Shown here: piece after piece, positions 16,996 through 25,204 of the stretch
Position numbering within the stretch: position 1 is the stretch's first letter
How the letters are laid out: every line of letters begins with the position of its first letter
From: Caulobacter sp. D5
GTDB taxonomy: Bacteria > Pseudomonadota > Alphaproteobacteria > Caulobacterales > Caulobacteraceae
Assembly (NCBI RefSeq): GCF_003185805.1
Contig: NZ_QHJY01000137.1
Span: 1-52,996, forward strand
Direction of reading: 5' to 3'
Length of the DNA: 52,996 nucleotides
Program-made: the position numbers and the translations under genes
Notes under the pieces: generated by a model
What the model was told of the DNA's origin: nothing
The model's database searches: none
What the model saw: only the letters and a program-made list of their open reading frames with translations

Positions 16996-18150
16996 CTAGC
17001 GGGCGGCCAGGAACGCGAGGCTGGTGGGCTTGCCGACCGCCAGGGACTGGTCGGTCGGGGCGAGGCGGCCGGTTGCCGGATCCCGCGCCAGGACGGTCAC
17101 GGTATTCGAGCCTTGGTTGGCCGCCAACAGCCAACGGCCGGTCTGGTCGATTCCAAAGCTCCATGGCGTCTGGCCGCCCGAGGCGATGCGCTGGATCTCG
17201 GTCAGGGCGCCGGTGCGCGGATCGACGGCGAAGGCGACGATGACGTTCTCCACCCGCACCGAGGCGTAGACGAACCGGCCGTCGCGGCTGATCGCGATCT
17301 CGGCGCCGCTGGCCTTCGGCGTCTCGGAAAGCGGCGGCGTCGCATGCGCCAGGGTCAGCCGTCCCTGACGGGCGTCCCAGGCGTAGGCGCGAAGTTGCGG
17401 GACCAACTCGCTGATCAGGAAGACGAAACGGCCGCCTGGATGGAAGGCCAGGTGACGCGGTCCCGAGCCCGGCGGCAGGGCGAGGCTGTCGGTCGTCGCC
17501 GGTCCCAGCCGTCGCGCGCGGCGATCATAGGGATAGACGAACACCCGGTCGGCGCCGAGATCGGCGACCAGCGCGAAGCGGCCGGAAGGATCGATGACCG
17601 AGCCGTGTGCGTGCGGCCCCTTCTGGCGCGGCGAGGGACCTGAGCCCTGGTCGGCCTGCACCGAGGCCGGCGCCTCCAGCCCGCCATCGGCGCGGACGGG
17701 CAGGGCGGCGACATGGCCCGAGGCGTAGTTGGCGACCAGCAGCCCCTTGGCCGCCGCATCGAGCGTCAGATGGGTCGGCCCGCCGCCACCCGAGTCCACT
17801 GCCGAGATCGGGTTCAGTCGGCCCGTGGCAGGATCGGCGCGCAGGGCGTGGACCTTGCCCTGCACCTGGCCGTCGGCGGCGCCGGTCTCGCTGACGGCGT
17901 AGAGCACCGGGCGAGACGGATGGGCCAGCATCCAGGTCGGGCGGGCGATCTCGGCGACGACGCCGAGCGGGGTCAGCTTGCCGGTGCGGGAGTCTAGCCT
18001 GGCCGCGACGATCCCCTGGCCGCCTTCCGTGGCCTGGGTTCCGATATAGACCAGTTGCTCGCCCTTCGGCGCGGCCTGGGCGGTTCCGGCCGCCAGCAGC
18101 GCCAGGGCGCCGGCGCCGAGCGTGCGGCGGGTGAGGGCGGGGTCAGTCAT
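16996..18150 (-). CDS. Lactonase-family beta-propeller protein (6-phosphogluconolactonase/carboxymuconate cyclase-like)
   Basis: Protein of 384 residues with the 7-bladed propeller of the lactonase family (Pfam Lactonase, YbhE/Pgl type). Seen: QLVYIGTQATEGGQGIVAAR at the start of the propeller, YAVSETG, VDSGGGGPTHLTLD, KGPHAHGSVIDPSGRFALVA, GSGPRHLAFHPGGRFVFLIS, and NTVTVLARDPATGRL. The HAH and GPRH patterns are typical of the family active face. A twin-arginine-like N-terminus (TRRTLGAGALALLAAGTAQA) suggests export. ATG 18150 overlaps the TGA of the dienelactone-hydrolase-like gene (ATGA). Relatives hydrolyse 6-phosphogluconolactone or cyclise carboxymuconate; given export and aromatic neighbours, a lactone of an aromatic pathway is as likely as sugar metabolism (inference). 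Confidence 0.85.
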   Translation of the reverse strand: MTDPALTRRTLGAGALALLAAGTAQAAPKGEQLVYIGTQATEGGQGIVAARLDSRTGKLTPLGVVAEIARPTWMLAHPSRPVLYAVSETGAADGQVQGKVHALRADPATGRLNPISAVDSGGGGPTHLTLDAAAKGLLVANYASGHVAALPVRADGGLEAPASVQADQGSGPSPRQKGPHAHGSVIDPSGRFALVADLGADRVFVYPYDRRARRLGPATTDSLALPPGSGPRHLAFHPGGRFVFLISELVPQLRAYAWDARQGRLTLAHATPPLSETPKASGAEIAISRDGRFVYASVRVENVIVAFAVDPRTGALTEIQRIASGGQTPWSFGIDQTGRWLLAANQGSNTVTVLARDPATGRLAPTDQSLAVGKPTSLAFLAAR

Positions 18151-18893
18151 CGGGCCTTTTCCTTCAGCACGCCGTCGAACAGCGGGACCAGCGTGGCCCA
18201 ATGGTGCTCTGCCTCGGCGGAATCGTGCACCGGCATGTCGCTGGGCACCCAGCCGTGCTTGGCCGGATAGGTCTCGACCCGATGATCGACGCCAGCCTCG
18301 GTCAGGGCCGCTTCCAGTCGGGCCTTCTGGGCGTCGTCGAAATTGGCGTCCTCGATCGCGCCGGCCACATAGACGCGGGCCTTGATCTTCGGGGCCAGCA
18401 GGTGCGGGCTGGACGGCGTGTCGTTGGCCAGGCCGCCGCCGTGATAGGAGGCGACCACGGCGATGCTGTCGGGATAGGTCCCGGCCGCGATCAAGGCGAG
18501 CCGTCCGCCCATGCAGTAGCCGACCACGCCGATCGGGCCATCGGCCACCTGGGGCGCGTCGCGCAGAAAGGTCAGGAAGGCGGCGGTGTCGGCCATCACC
18601 CGGGCCGGGGTGGCCGGGGCCATCAACGTCTCGCGATGGGCCTCGCGCAGCTTGGGATCGGTGAAGACGATCTTCGGGTCGACGGGCCCGTAGGGGCCCG
18701 AGCGATAGAACAGATCGGGCAGCAGGACGGCGTAGCCGTTGCTGGCCAGCCGCTCGGCGATCTCGTGCACCGCCGGCCGGATGCCGGGGCCGTCCATGTA
18801 GAGGATCACGCCCGGCCAGGGGCCTTGGCCCTGCGGCGTCTTCAACCAGGCGGGGCAGGGGCCGTCGGCGGCCGCGATTTCCAGGGTCTTCAT
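18147..18893 (-). CDS. Dienelactone hydrolase family protein
   Basis: Cytoplasmic alpha/beta hydrolase of 248 residues. Seen: the Cys-nucleophile elbow GYCMGGR with Cys127, an acid residue in the AIEDANFDD segment (about 181-187), and catalytic His213 in AKHGW. A Cys-Asp-His triad with GYCxGG is the signature of dienelactone hydrolases, which open the lactone ring of 4-carboxymethylenebut-2-en-4-olide in ring-cleavage pathways. The length fits the family (about 235-250). Start ATG 18893 has no strong ribosome site. It is the first gene of the minus-strand set and is coupled to the lactonase gene by ATGA. The LysR gene follows upstream in the same direction with a 94-base gap. Confidence 0.87.
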   Translation of the reverse strand: MKTLEIAAADGPCPAWLKTPQGQGPWPGVILYMDGPGIRPAVHEIAERLASNGYAVLLPDLFYRSGPYGPVDPKIVFTDPKLREAHRETLMAPATPARVMADTAAFLTFLRDAPQVADGPIGVVGYCMGGRLALIAAGTYPDSIAVVASYHGGGLANDTPSSPHLLAPKIKARVYVAGAIEDANFDDAQKARLEAALTEAGVDHRVETYPAKHGWVPSDMPVHDSAEAEHHWATLVPLFDGVLKEKAR

Positions 18894-18987
18894 GCAGGGA
18901 CTCGAAACAGCCGGATGGGGCGGCAGATGATAGCCGCCGCCCCATCCGTCGGCGCCAGATTCGGCGCGCCAGGCGATCGAAACGCCG

Positions 18988-20220
18988 TCAGCCGGCGTGC
19001 CGCACCAGGGTCGGGGTCGTGGTGTCGGCGGTGTGGCGGCGCAGCAGGTCGATGAACTCCTGGTGCAGGGCCGTCGGCAGCCAGCCGGCCCGCATGGTCA
19101 CCCCGATGGCCGGCGCCGGTCCGGCGGGGCCGAAGGGCAGGGCGGTCAGGTCGTTCTCGTGCATCACCTCGTACGAGGTCATCAGGGCCAGGCGTTCGCT
19201 GCGCAGCAGCAGGTGGCGGACGATCGGCAGGGCGCTGGTGGCGATCGAGGTCTTGGGCCCCGGGCCGCCCTCGAACATCCGCTCGAAACAGGCCCGGCGG
19301 CTGGAGCCCGGCGTGCCGACCACCCAGTCGTACTGCAGCAGGTCCTCGAGCCTGATCTCGCCCTGCCGCGCCAGCTTGTGGCCGCGGCGGGCGACGACGG
19401 TGTAGGGCGTGCGCGCCAGGGCCTCGTTGACCAGGTCGTCGGCCGTGGTCTCCTGCACCAGGCCGATGACGAAATCGACCTCGCCGTCGCGCAGACGCTT
19501 CAGCATCTCCGAGGCGCTTTCGTTGACGATCTTGACGTCGACCTTGGGGTTGGCCTGGACAAAGGCGTCGAGCACCGAGGCCAGCAGCATGCTGCCGCCG
19601 AACGGCATGGCCCCGATGGCGATCTGGCTGGCGACGCTGCCGCGCGCGGCCTCGATCTCCTGGATGCCCCACTCGATCTCCTGGGTGGCCAGCTTGATGC
19701 GGCGGCCGAACTCGACCCCGGCCGGCGTCACCATCACCCCGGCGGCGGTGCGGTAGTAGATCGACTTCTTGAGGTTGCCCTCCAGGTCGCGCGCCGCCCG
19801 TTGCAGCGAGGCCTGGGACAGCTCCAGCGACTGCGCCGCCTGGGCGAACGAGCCGCTCTCGACGATGGCGATCAGGCTGCGGGCCTGGGAGCGGGAGATG
19901 CGCTTGGCGATCACCGGCGCGGTGTCTTCCGGCACGCCCAGGATCGTCAGCGCCTGCTCGAACTGCTCGAACAGGCGGGTGGTGCGGCGGTGGAAGATTT
20001 CGCCCAGCTCGTTGAGGTAGCTGCCGCTGGCGCGGCGCTCCAGCAGGACGGCGCCGATCTGCTGCTCCAGCTTGGCCAGGGCCTGGGTCACGGCGGGCTG
20101 GGAGAGATTGCACTCTTCCGACGCCCTGCGGACGCTGCAAAGCCGCCCGACGCTTTCGAACAGCTTCAGCTGGCGAAAGCTCAGCGACGCGGCCCTGTGT
20201 TCAGGATCCATGTCGATCAT
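18988..20220 (-). CDS. LysR-type regulator with two tandem HTH domains
   Basis: Transcription regulator of 410 residues, about 100 longer than a usual LysR protein. HTH 1 is at about 14-65 (LSFRQLKLFESVGRL, ASEECNLSQPAVTQALAKLE). A second HTH-like unit is at about 105-160 (SRSQARSLIAIVESGSFAQA, LELSQASLQRAARDLE, TPAGVEFGRRIKLA). A standard periplasmic-binding-type effector domain follows (IAIGAMPFGGSMLLASVLDA onward). Start ATG 20220 has GGAGG seven bases upstream; ATG 20211 is an alternative. It diverges from the catabolic genes that begin at 20712, and the 490-base gap holds four GATAAG/CTTATC-like half-sites. By position and family it should sense a pathway intermediate and control both arms of the island (inference). 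Confidence 0.88.
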   Translation of the reverse strand: MIDMDPEHRAASLSFRQLKLFESVGRLCSVRRASEECNLSQPAVTQALAKLEQQIGAVLLERRASGSYLNELGEIFHRRTTRLFEQFEQALTILGVPEDTAPVIAKRISRSQARSLIAIVESGSFAQAAQSLELSQASLQRAARDLEGNLKKSIYYRTAAGVMVTPAGVEFGRRIKLATQEIEWGIQEIEAARGSVASQIAIGAMPFGGSMLLASVLDAFVQANPKVDVKIVNESASEMLKRLRDGEVDFVIGLVQETTADDLVNEALARTPYTVVARRGHKLARQGEIRLEDLLQYDWVVGTPGSSRRACFERMFEGGPGPKTSIATSALPIVRHLLLRSERLALMTSYEVMHENDLTALPFGPAGPAPAIGVTMRAGWLPTALHQEFIDLLRRHTADTTTPTLVRHAG

Positions 20221-20711
20221 TTTTCTTCCTCCGATCGCCAACGGGTAACAGGAATCAATCGGGGTGCAAGTCGGGCGGAAAGGGGCTGAATACGGTCGGT
20301 TCGGGCGCCGAGCCGGCCGCGACGACGCCTTTGACGGCCTCCAGCTCACGGGCGAAAACAGCGAAAAACATCGGGAATTCCGCAATCATTCCGGGCTCTT
20401 GGCCTGGGCGTTTGGTTGCGGTCGAAACGCGTGCGTTTGCGCTGAAGTGGGGCTCCGGGGTGATAAGAAACCCGTCGCCAGGCGCACGATCTATGACGCC
20501 GTACGGCGCAAAACTTATCACCTGTCGCGCCGAACCTATCGCGGGCCTCGCGCGCCGCCGATAGGAAATGGAGCGCGCCCTCAAGGTTTCGCGGTGCGTC
20601 GGTTGCGATCGTCCGAGCGTCAACGCCTCTGTCGGTGCGAACGGGGACGACGCCTGGTCCGATGACCGCCGGCCATTCCCCGGATACAGACAGAATCCAA
20701 GGAGAGGAACT
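20221..20711. other. Divergent control region of the catabolic island
   Basis: These 491 bases lie between the LysR gene and the first catabolic gene and hold no supported gene. They contain the inverted half-site array annotated at 20459-20565, which is AT-richer than its flanks. The last 15 bases hold a strong AAGGAGAGG ribosome site for the TTG start at 20712. Confidence 0.6.
20459..20565. promoter_or_regulatory. Inverted GATAAG-type half-site array (candidate LysR operator)
   Basis: GGTGATAAG at 20459-20467 is the exact inverted complement of CTTATCACC at 20514-20522. A related pair follows: CCTATCG at 20535-20541 and CGATAGG at 20559-20565. So four similar half-sites (GATAAG, CTTATC, CCTATC, GATAGG) lie in alternating orientation within 107 bases. 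LysR proteins bind such interrupted dyads upstream of divergent targets. Binding by the neighbouring dual-HTH LysR is inference. Confidence 0.55.
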
Positions 20712-21683
20712 TTGGCCGGGAAGAAGGTGCCCCTTAAGATCGCCGTGGCGGAACATCCGCACACGTCGGCCATCCGCGACGGCTCGATCCCCATCGAGGG
20801 CGTCGAGGCCGAGATCATCACCGTCAAGCCGCAGATCGGGGCCTTCCGGCGGATGGTGCGCGACGTCGAGTTCGACGTCTGCGAGATCGCGCCCACGACC
20901 TATATCATCGCGCGGGCCTATGGCGCGCCGTTCAAGGCGCTGCCGATCTTCGTGGTCCGGCGCTTCCACCACTCGGGCATGCTGATCCGCCCCGACGCCG
21001 GCATCGTCACGGCCAAGGATCTGGAAGGCAAGAAGGTCGGGGTGCGCGCCTACTCCGTCACCACCGGCGTCTGGCTGCGCCAGGCCCTGATGGACGACTG
21101 CGGCCTGGATGCCTCGAAGGTCACCTGGGTGGTCGACGATGAGGAGCACGTTCGCGAGCTGAAGCTGCCGGGCAACGTCATCCACGCTGACCGCCCGCTG
21201 GCCGACATGATGGCCGACGGCGAGCTGTCGGCGGGCGTCGAGGGCGCGGCCGGCATCGGTCGCACCGGCGCCCCGACCGGCGGCTGGCAGGAGGTCGAGG
21301 CCGACTATCCGGACCTGCTGCCCAACGCCGCCGAGCTGGAGGCCGACTACTTCCGCCGCACCGGCGTCTATCCGATGCACGGCACCATCGTGGTCAAGGA
21401 CTCGGTGCTGGAAGAGCATCCGTGGGTGGCCCAGTCGCTCTACAAGGCCTTCAAGCAGGCCAAGGACGAGTGGCTGGAGCGCGTGCGCGCCAATGGCCCG
21501 CAGAACGCCACCGAGAAGAAGTACGTCAAGCTGACCGAGATCGTCGGTCCCGACCCGCTGCCCTACGGCATCGAGGCCAATCGTCCGACCATCGAGGCGC
21601 TCGAGCGCACCGCCTTCGCCCAGGGCCTGACCCCCAAGCGGATGAGCATCGACGACCTGTTCGTCGATCCGGACAAGCAGTGA
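20712..21683 (+). CDS. 4,5-dihydroxyphthalate decarboxylase-like protein (periplasmic-binding fold), paralogue 1
   Basis: Protein of 323 residues with the NMT1/THI5-like fold shared by substrate-binding proteins and 4,5-dihydroxyphthalate decarboxylase. Seen: LKIAVAEHPHTSAIRDGSIP at the N-terminus, DLEGKKVGVRAYSVTTGVWL, a conserved segment KVTWVVDDEEHV, and LPYGIEANRPTIEAL near the end. There is no signal peptide and no ABC transporter partner, which favours a cytoplasmic enzyme over a transport protein. The start chosen is TTG 20712, because AAGGAGAGG lies just upstream and the homology to the second copy (29134-30033) begins there; an ATG at 20568 would add 48 unrelated residues. It is 20 bases upstream of the LigJ-like gene and should share its transcript. 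The reaction is inferred from family only. Confidence 0.75.
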   Translation: MAGKKVPLKIAVAEHPHTSAIRDGSIPIEGVEAEIITVKPQIGAFRRMVRDVEFDVCEIAPTTYIIARAYGAPFKALPIFVVRRFHHSGMLIRPDAGIVTAKDLEGKKVGVRAYSVTTGVWLRQALMDDCGLDASKVTWVVDDEEHVRELKLPGNVIHADRPLADMMADGELSAGVEGAAGIGRTGAPTGGWQEVEADYPDLLPNAAELEADYFRRTGVYPMHGTIVVKDSVLEEHPWVAQSLYKAFKQAKDEWLERVRANGPQNATEKKYVKLTEIVGPDPLPYGIEANRPTIEALERTAFAQGLTPKRMSIDDLFVDPDKQ

Positions 21684-21703
21684 GCGTTGGGGAAGACACG
21701 ACC

Positions 21704-22729
21704 ATGATCATCGATTGCCACGGCCACTTCACCACCGTTCCGAAGTCGTTCCGCGACTGGCGCCAGCGCCAGGTCGACGCCGCCGACAGCCCGTCCACCG
21801 CGCCGCCCGTCTCCGAGGCCCACGTCAGCGACGACGAGATCCGCGAAGGCGTCGGCAACGGCCAGCTGAAGCTCCAGCAGGAGCGGGGATCCGACGTCAC
21901 CCTGTTCTCGCCGATCGCGGGCCTGATGAGCCACCATCTCGGCAACGAGCGCACCAGCCTGCAATGGGCCGAGGTCTCCAACAACCTGGTCAAGCGGGTG
22001 ACCGAGATCTATCCGGACAACTTCGTGCCGGTCTGCCAGCTGCCGCAGTCGCCCGGCGCGCCGCCGGCCAACTCGATCCCCGAGCTGCGCCGCTGCGTCG
22101 AGGAACTGGGCTTCGTCGGCGCCAACGTGAACCCCGACCCGACCGGCGGCTACTGGACCGGCAAGCCGCTGACCGACCGCGAATGGTATCCGCTGTTCGA
22201 GGCCCTCTGCGATCTCGACGTGCCGGCCATGGTGCACGTGGCCGCCTCGTGCAATCCGAACTTCCACGGCACCGGCGCCCACTACCTGAACGCCGACACC
22301 TCGGTGTTCATGCAGATCCTGCAGAGCGACCTCTTCAAGGACTTCCCGACCCTGCGCCTGGTGATCCCGCACGGCGGCGGCGCGGTGCCCTACCACTGGG
22401 GCCGTTATCGCGGCATGTCGCTGGAGATGGCCAACCGGCCGCTGGAGGGCCTGCTGGACAACATCTTCTTCGACAGCTGCGTCTACCACCACCCGGGGGT
22501 CGATCTGCTGACCAAGGTGATCCCGTCGAAGAACGTGCTGTTCGGCTCGGAGATGATCGGCGCCGTCCGCGGCAAGGATCCCGACACCGGCCACTACTTC
22601 GACGACACCAAGCGCTATGTCGACGCCTGCGTCGGCCTGACCGACGAGGACCGCTTCAACATCTACGAAGGCAACGCCCGCCGGGTCTATCCGCGCCTCG
22701 ACGCCCACCTGAAGGCGCAAGGCAAATAG
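21704..22729 (+). CDS. ligJ: 4-oxalomesaconate hydratase-like amidohydrolase
   Basis: Amidohydrolase-superfamily enzyme of 341 residues. It strongly resembles LigJ of Sphingobium SYK-6 as I remember it: IIDCHGHFT start with metal ligands His6 and His8, SDDEIRE, FSPIAGLMSHHLG, PQSPGAPP, LGFVGANVNPDPTGG, LVIPHGGGAVPYHWGR, FFDSCVYHHPGV, VLFGSEMIGAVRG, and TGHYFDDTKRYVDA. LigJ hydrates 4-oxalomesaconate to 4-carboxy-4-hydroxy-2-oxoadipate in the protocatechuate 4,5-cleavage and gallate pathways. ATG 21704 has GGGGAAG upstream. It follows the decarboxylase-like gene closely, and a stable hairpin ends the unit. The family call is firm; the exact substrate in this organism is inferred. Confidence 0.88.
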   Translation: MIIDCHGHFTTVPKSFRDWRQRQVDAADSPSTAPPVSEAHVSDDEIREGVGNGQLKLQQERGSDVTLFSPIAGLMSHHLGNERTSLQWAEVSNNLVKRVTEIYPDNFVPVCQLPQSPGAPPANSIPELRRCVEELGFVGANVNPDPTGGYWTGKPLTDREWYPLFEALCDLDVPAMVHVAASCNPNFHGTGAHYLNADTSVFMQILQSDLFKDFPTLRLVIPHGGGAVPYHWGRYRGMSLEMANRPLEGLLDNIFFDSCVYHHPGVDLLTKVIPSKNVLFGSEMIGAVRGKDPDTGHYFDDTKRYVDACVGLTDEDRFNIYEGNARRVYPRLDAHLKAQGK

Positions 22730-22751
22730 GCTAGCATATCAAGGCGCTAGG

Positions 22752-22784
22752 AGGGCGTGGCGCGGGCGATCCGCGCCGCGCCCT
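22752..22784 (+). terminator. GC-rich hairpin after the ligJ-like gene
   Basis: A 14-base stem with one G-T pair (AGGGCGTGGCGCGG at 22752-22765 with 22771-22784) and a GCGAT loop. There is no T run, so it could be a weak terminator or a transcript-stabilising structure. Confidence 0.5.
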
Positions 22785-22929
22785 CTGTCGTTCCGACGGG
22801 CTTTCGGAGCGGCCCGAAACTTATACCTCGCCGCATAGCTTCGACTGCTCCCGGCCTGCGATCTCGCGTTCCATGGCCCTCGAACAACGGCGGCGAACAA
22901 CCCGCCGGAGGCCAGTCTAGGGAGCGCTT

Positions 22930-23781
22930 ATGTCCTCGGTGATCGACATCCATCCGCACGTGATTTCGGATGACGAGGGCCGCTATCCGCCGGCGCCGCT
23001 GTTCGGCAAGCGCTCGGACTGGTCGCAGGAGCGGCCCTGCGTGGTCGAGACCCTGATCGCGGCCATGGACGAGGCGGGCGTGGCCAAGGCGGCCGTCGTG
23101 CACTCTTCCACCACCTACGGCTTCGACAACAGCTACGTCGTCGACGCCTGCAACCGCTACGCGGACCGCCTGATCGCCGTCGGCTCGGTCGACGTGCGTG
23201 CGCCCGACGCGGTCGAGACCATCAAGGCCTGGACCGACAAGGGCCTGGCCGGCCTGCGCATCTTCACCGGCGGTAGCACCAAGGACTTCGACCCCACCGA
23301 ACTGGAGGACGAAAGCGCCTATCCGGCCTGGGAGCTGCTGGGCGAGCTGGGCCTGACCATGTGCATCCAGACCGGCCCCGTCGGCCTGCCGCAGGTGCGG
23401 GCCCTGGCCGAGCGCTTCCCCAACGTGCCGATCATCCTTGACCACCTGGGCCGCCCGGAGGTCGCCGACGGCCCTCCCTACGCCGATGCGCAGAGCCTGT
23501 TCGACCTGGCCGACCTGCCGTCGATCTACATGAAGCTCACCCCTCGGATCATGGGCGACAGCACCAAGGGCGCGGCGACGCCGGAGACCTGGTTCCCTAA
23601 GCTGGTCGAAGTGTTCGGCGCGAACCGCCTGGCCTGGGGCTCCAATTTCCCGACCTCGCCGGGGACGCTGTCGGAGATCCTCGACACCGCCCGCCAGCGC
23701 CTGGCCACGCTTTCGCCGGCCGACCAGGAATGGGTCTTCGGCAAAACCGCCCAGACGCTGTATCCGAAGCTGGGCGAATAA
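22930..23781 (+). CDS. Amidohydrolase-family protein (TIM barrel), possible lactone hydrolase
   Basis: Metal-dependent hydrolase of 283 residues. The N-terminal VIDIHPHV carries the HxH metal pair (His8, His10). Further family positions are GLRIFTGG, LTMCIQTGPVGL, VPIILDHLGRPEV and LAWGSNFPTS, where the last Asp-type ligand position reads SNFP. The layout matches the same clan as LigI, the 2-pyrone-4,6-dicarboxylate hydrolase, but the sequence is not a close match to LigI as I know it. ATG 22930 has AGGGAG five bases upstream. It is followed by an MFS gene 25 bases later. A role in opening a pyrone dicarboxylate to 4-oxalomesaconate, just before LigJ, is attractive but inferred. Confidence 0.75.
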   Translation: MSSVIDIHPHVISDDEGRYPPAPLFGKRSDWSQERPCVVETLIAAMDEAGVAKAAVVHSSTTYGFDNSYVVDACNRYADRLIAVGSVDVRAPDAVETIKAWTDKGLAGLRIFTGGSTKDFDPTELEDESAYPAWELLGELGLTMCIQTGPVGLPQVRALAERFPNVPIILDHLGRPEVADGPPYADAQSLFDLADLPSIYMKLTPRIMGDSTKGAATPETWFPKLVEVFGANRLAWGSNFPTSPGTLSEILDTARQRLATLSPADQEWVFGKTAQTLYPKLGE

Positions 23782-23806
23782 GATGACAAACGCTCGGGAG
23801 GAAAAC

Positions 23807-25108
23807 ATGGCCAGCATCGATCCGGCCGCGACGGCCGCCCCCGCCGGGGTCAAGGCGGTCGAGAACGCCGCCTGGAAGCGGTGGGCGATCCTCGCGCTGC
23901 TGGCCGCCGGAGCGCTGATCGCCTTCGTCGACCGCACCAGCATCTCGTCGGCCCTGGCTGTGCCGTCGTTCAAGGCGCACTTCCATCTCTCCAACCTCGA
24001 CCGGGGCTGGATCAACTCGGCGTTCTTCTGGTCGTACGCGGCCCTGCAGATCCCGATGGGCTGGGTGGTCGACCGCTACGGCGTCAAGGTACCCTACACG
24101 ATCTGCTTCGTGCTCTGGTGCCTGGCCTCGGCCCTGACCGGCCTGACGACCACCCTGGCGGCCCTGATCGTCATGCGCCTGATTGTCGGCGCGGCCGAGG
24201 CGGTGGTTGTGCCGGCCAGCTATCGCTGGATCCGCAACAACTTCCACGAGGGGCAGAGCGGCACGGCCGTCGGCCTCTACATGCTGGGCAACAAGTTCGG
24301 TCCCGCCATCGGCGCGCCGGTCGCCGCCTGGCTGATCGTCGCCTACGACTGGCGCGCCATGTTCGTCATCACCGGCGCAGTCGGCCTGCTGTGGCTGGTG
24401 CCGTGGCTGTTCGGGGTCAAGAACGACCTGCCGGCCAAGAGCGACATGGTCGCCGTGCGGGCCAAGGCCTCGGCCGTGCCGCTGAAGAACATCCTGGCCA
24501 GCCCGCTCGTCTGGGGCACGCTGGTGGTCAACTTCTGCTACAACTACTTCACCTTCTACTGCATGACCTGGATGCCGGCCTATCTGGTCGAGCATCGCGG
24601 CCTGACGCTGGAGAAGATGGGGCTCTATTCCTTCTTCAGTTTCGCGGGCATCGCCATCGTCGCGCTGGTCGCCGGCTGGACGGCCGACAAGCTGATCGCC
24701 CGGGGCGGCGACGCCGTGGTGGTGCGCAAGAGCTTCGTGGTCGCCGGCTTCCTGGTCGCCTCGACGGTGATCCTGGGCGCCAAGACCGAGAACACGGCCC
24801 TGGCCCTGTTCTGGAACGTGTTCTCGCTGTCGGGCCTGGGCCTGGCCACCGCCAACAACCTGGCCCTCTGCCGCCTGACCCTGATCCCCAAACCCGCCGT
24901 CGGCGTGGTCACCGGCATCCAGCAGGTGGCCGTCAGCCTGGCCGGCATGGTCGCGCCGATCCTGTCGGGCTGGCTGCTCGACGTCAGCGGCGGCTACACC
25001 GTGCCGATGTACGTGATCTTCGCCTTCCTGCTGCTGGGCGCCCTGACGACCCTGTTCGTCCTGCGCCGCGACTGGGCTCCGAAGGTGCCCGAGGGCGTGG
25101 TGGTCTGA
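23807..25108 (+). CDS. MFS transporter, anion:cation symporter type
   Basis: Inner-membrane transporter of 433 residues with about 12 hydrophobic segments. Seen: RWAILALLAAGALIAFVDRT (TM1 with the Asp-Arg-Thr of the ACS family), GWINSAFFWSYAALQIPMGW (TM2), GWVVDRYGVK (loop 2-3 motif), and EAVVVPASYRWIRNNF, where ACS members carry a similar EAxxxPA motif. ACS transporters import organic and aromatic acids such as phthalate, hydroxybenzoates or glucarate (family knowledge). The start at 23807 was chosen for GGGAGG five bases upstream; an ATG at 23783 would add eight residues. It is in a unit with the amidohydrolase gene and probably imports the aromatic acid or an intermediate (inference). Confidence 0.88.
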   Translation: MASIDPAATAAPAGVKAVENAAWKRWAILALLAAGALIAFVDRTSISSALAVPSFKAHFHLSNLDRGWINSAFFWSYAALQIPMGWVVDRYGVKVPYTICFVLWCLASALTGLTTTLAALIVMRLIVGAAEAVVVPASYRWIRNNFHEGQSGTAVGLYMLGNKFGPAIGAPVAAWLIVAYDWRAMFVITGAVGLLWLVPWLFGVKNDLPAKSDMVAVRAKASAVPLKNILASPLVWGTLVVNFCYNYFTFYCMTWMPAYLVEHRGLTLEKMGLYSFFSFAGIAIVALVAGWTADKLIARGGDAVVVRKSFVVAGFLVASTVILGAKTENTALALFWNVFSLSGLGLATANNLALCRLTLIPKPAVGVVTGIQQVAVSLAGMVAPILSGWLLDVSGGYTVPMYVIFAFLLLGALTTLFVLRRDWAPKVPEGVVV

Positions 25109-25117
25109 TCTGAATAT

Positions 25118-25142
25118 CCCGGCGTGAAGCGATCACGCCGGG
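25118..25142 (+). terminator. Hairpin after the MFS gene
   Basis: Perfect 10-base stem CCCGGCGTGA (25118-25127) with its complement (25133-25142) and a 5-base loop, nine bases after the MFS stop. No T run follows. Confidence 0.55.
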
Positions 25143-25204
25143 CCTGAAACGAATTGGCGGGTCTGGGGCGCGAGCCCTAGGCCTCGCCGATCAAGGAGAC
25201 GCGT

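Noticed and set aside
20568..20711. ATG start at 20568 for the first decarboxylase-like gene
   Set aside because: The extra 48 residues look random and lie over the half-site array, while TTG 20712 has a strong ribosome site and agrees with the paralogue.
20712..21683. ABC-transporter substrate-binding protein reading of this gene and of 29134-30033
   Set aside because: Neither has a signal peptide or a permease or ATPase neighbour, and both lie among aromatic catabolic enzymes; a decarboxylase-like role fits better.
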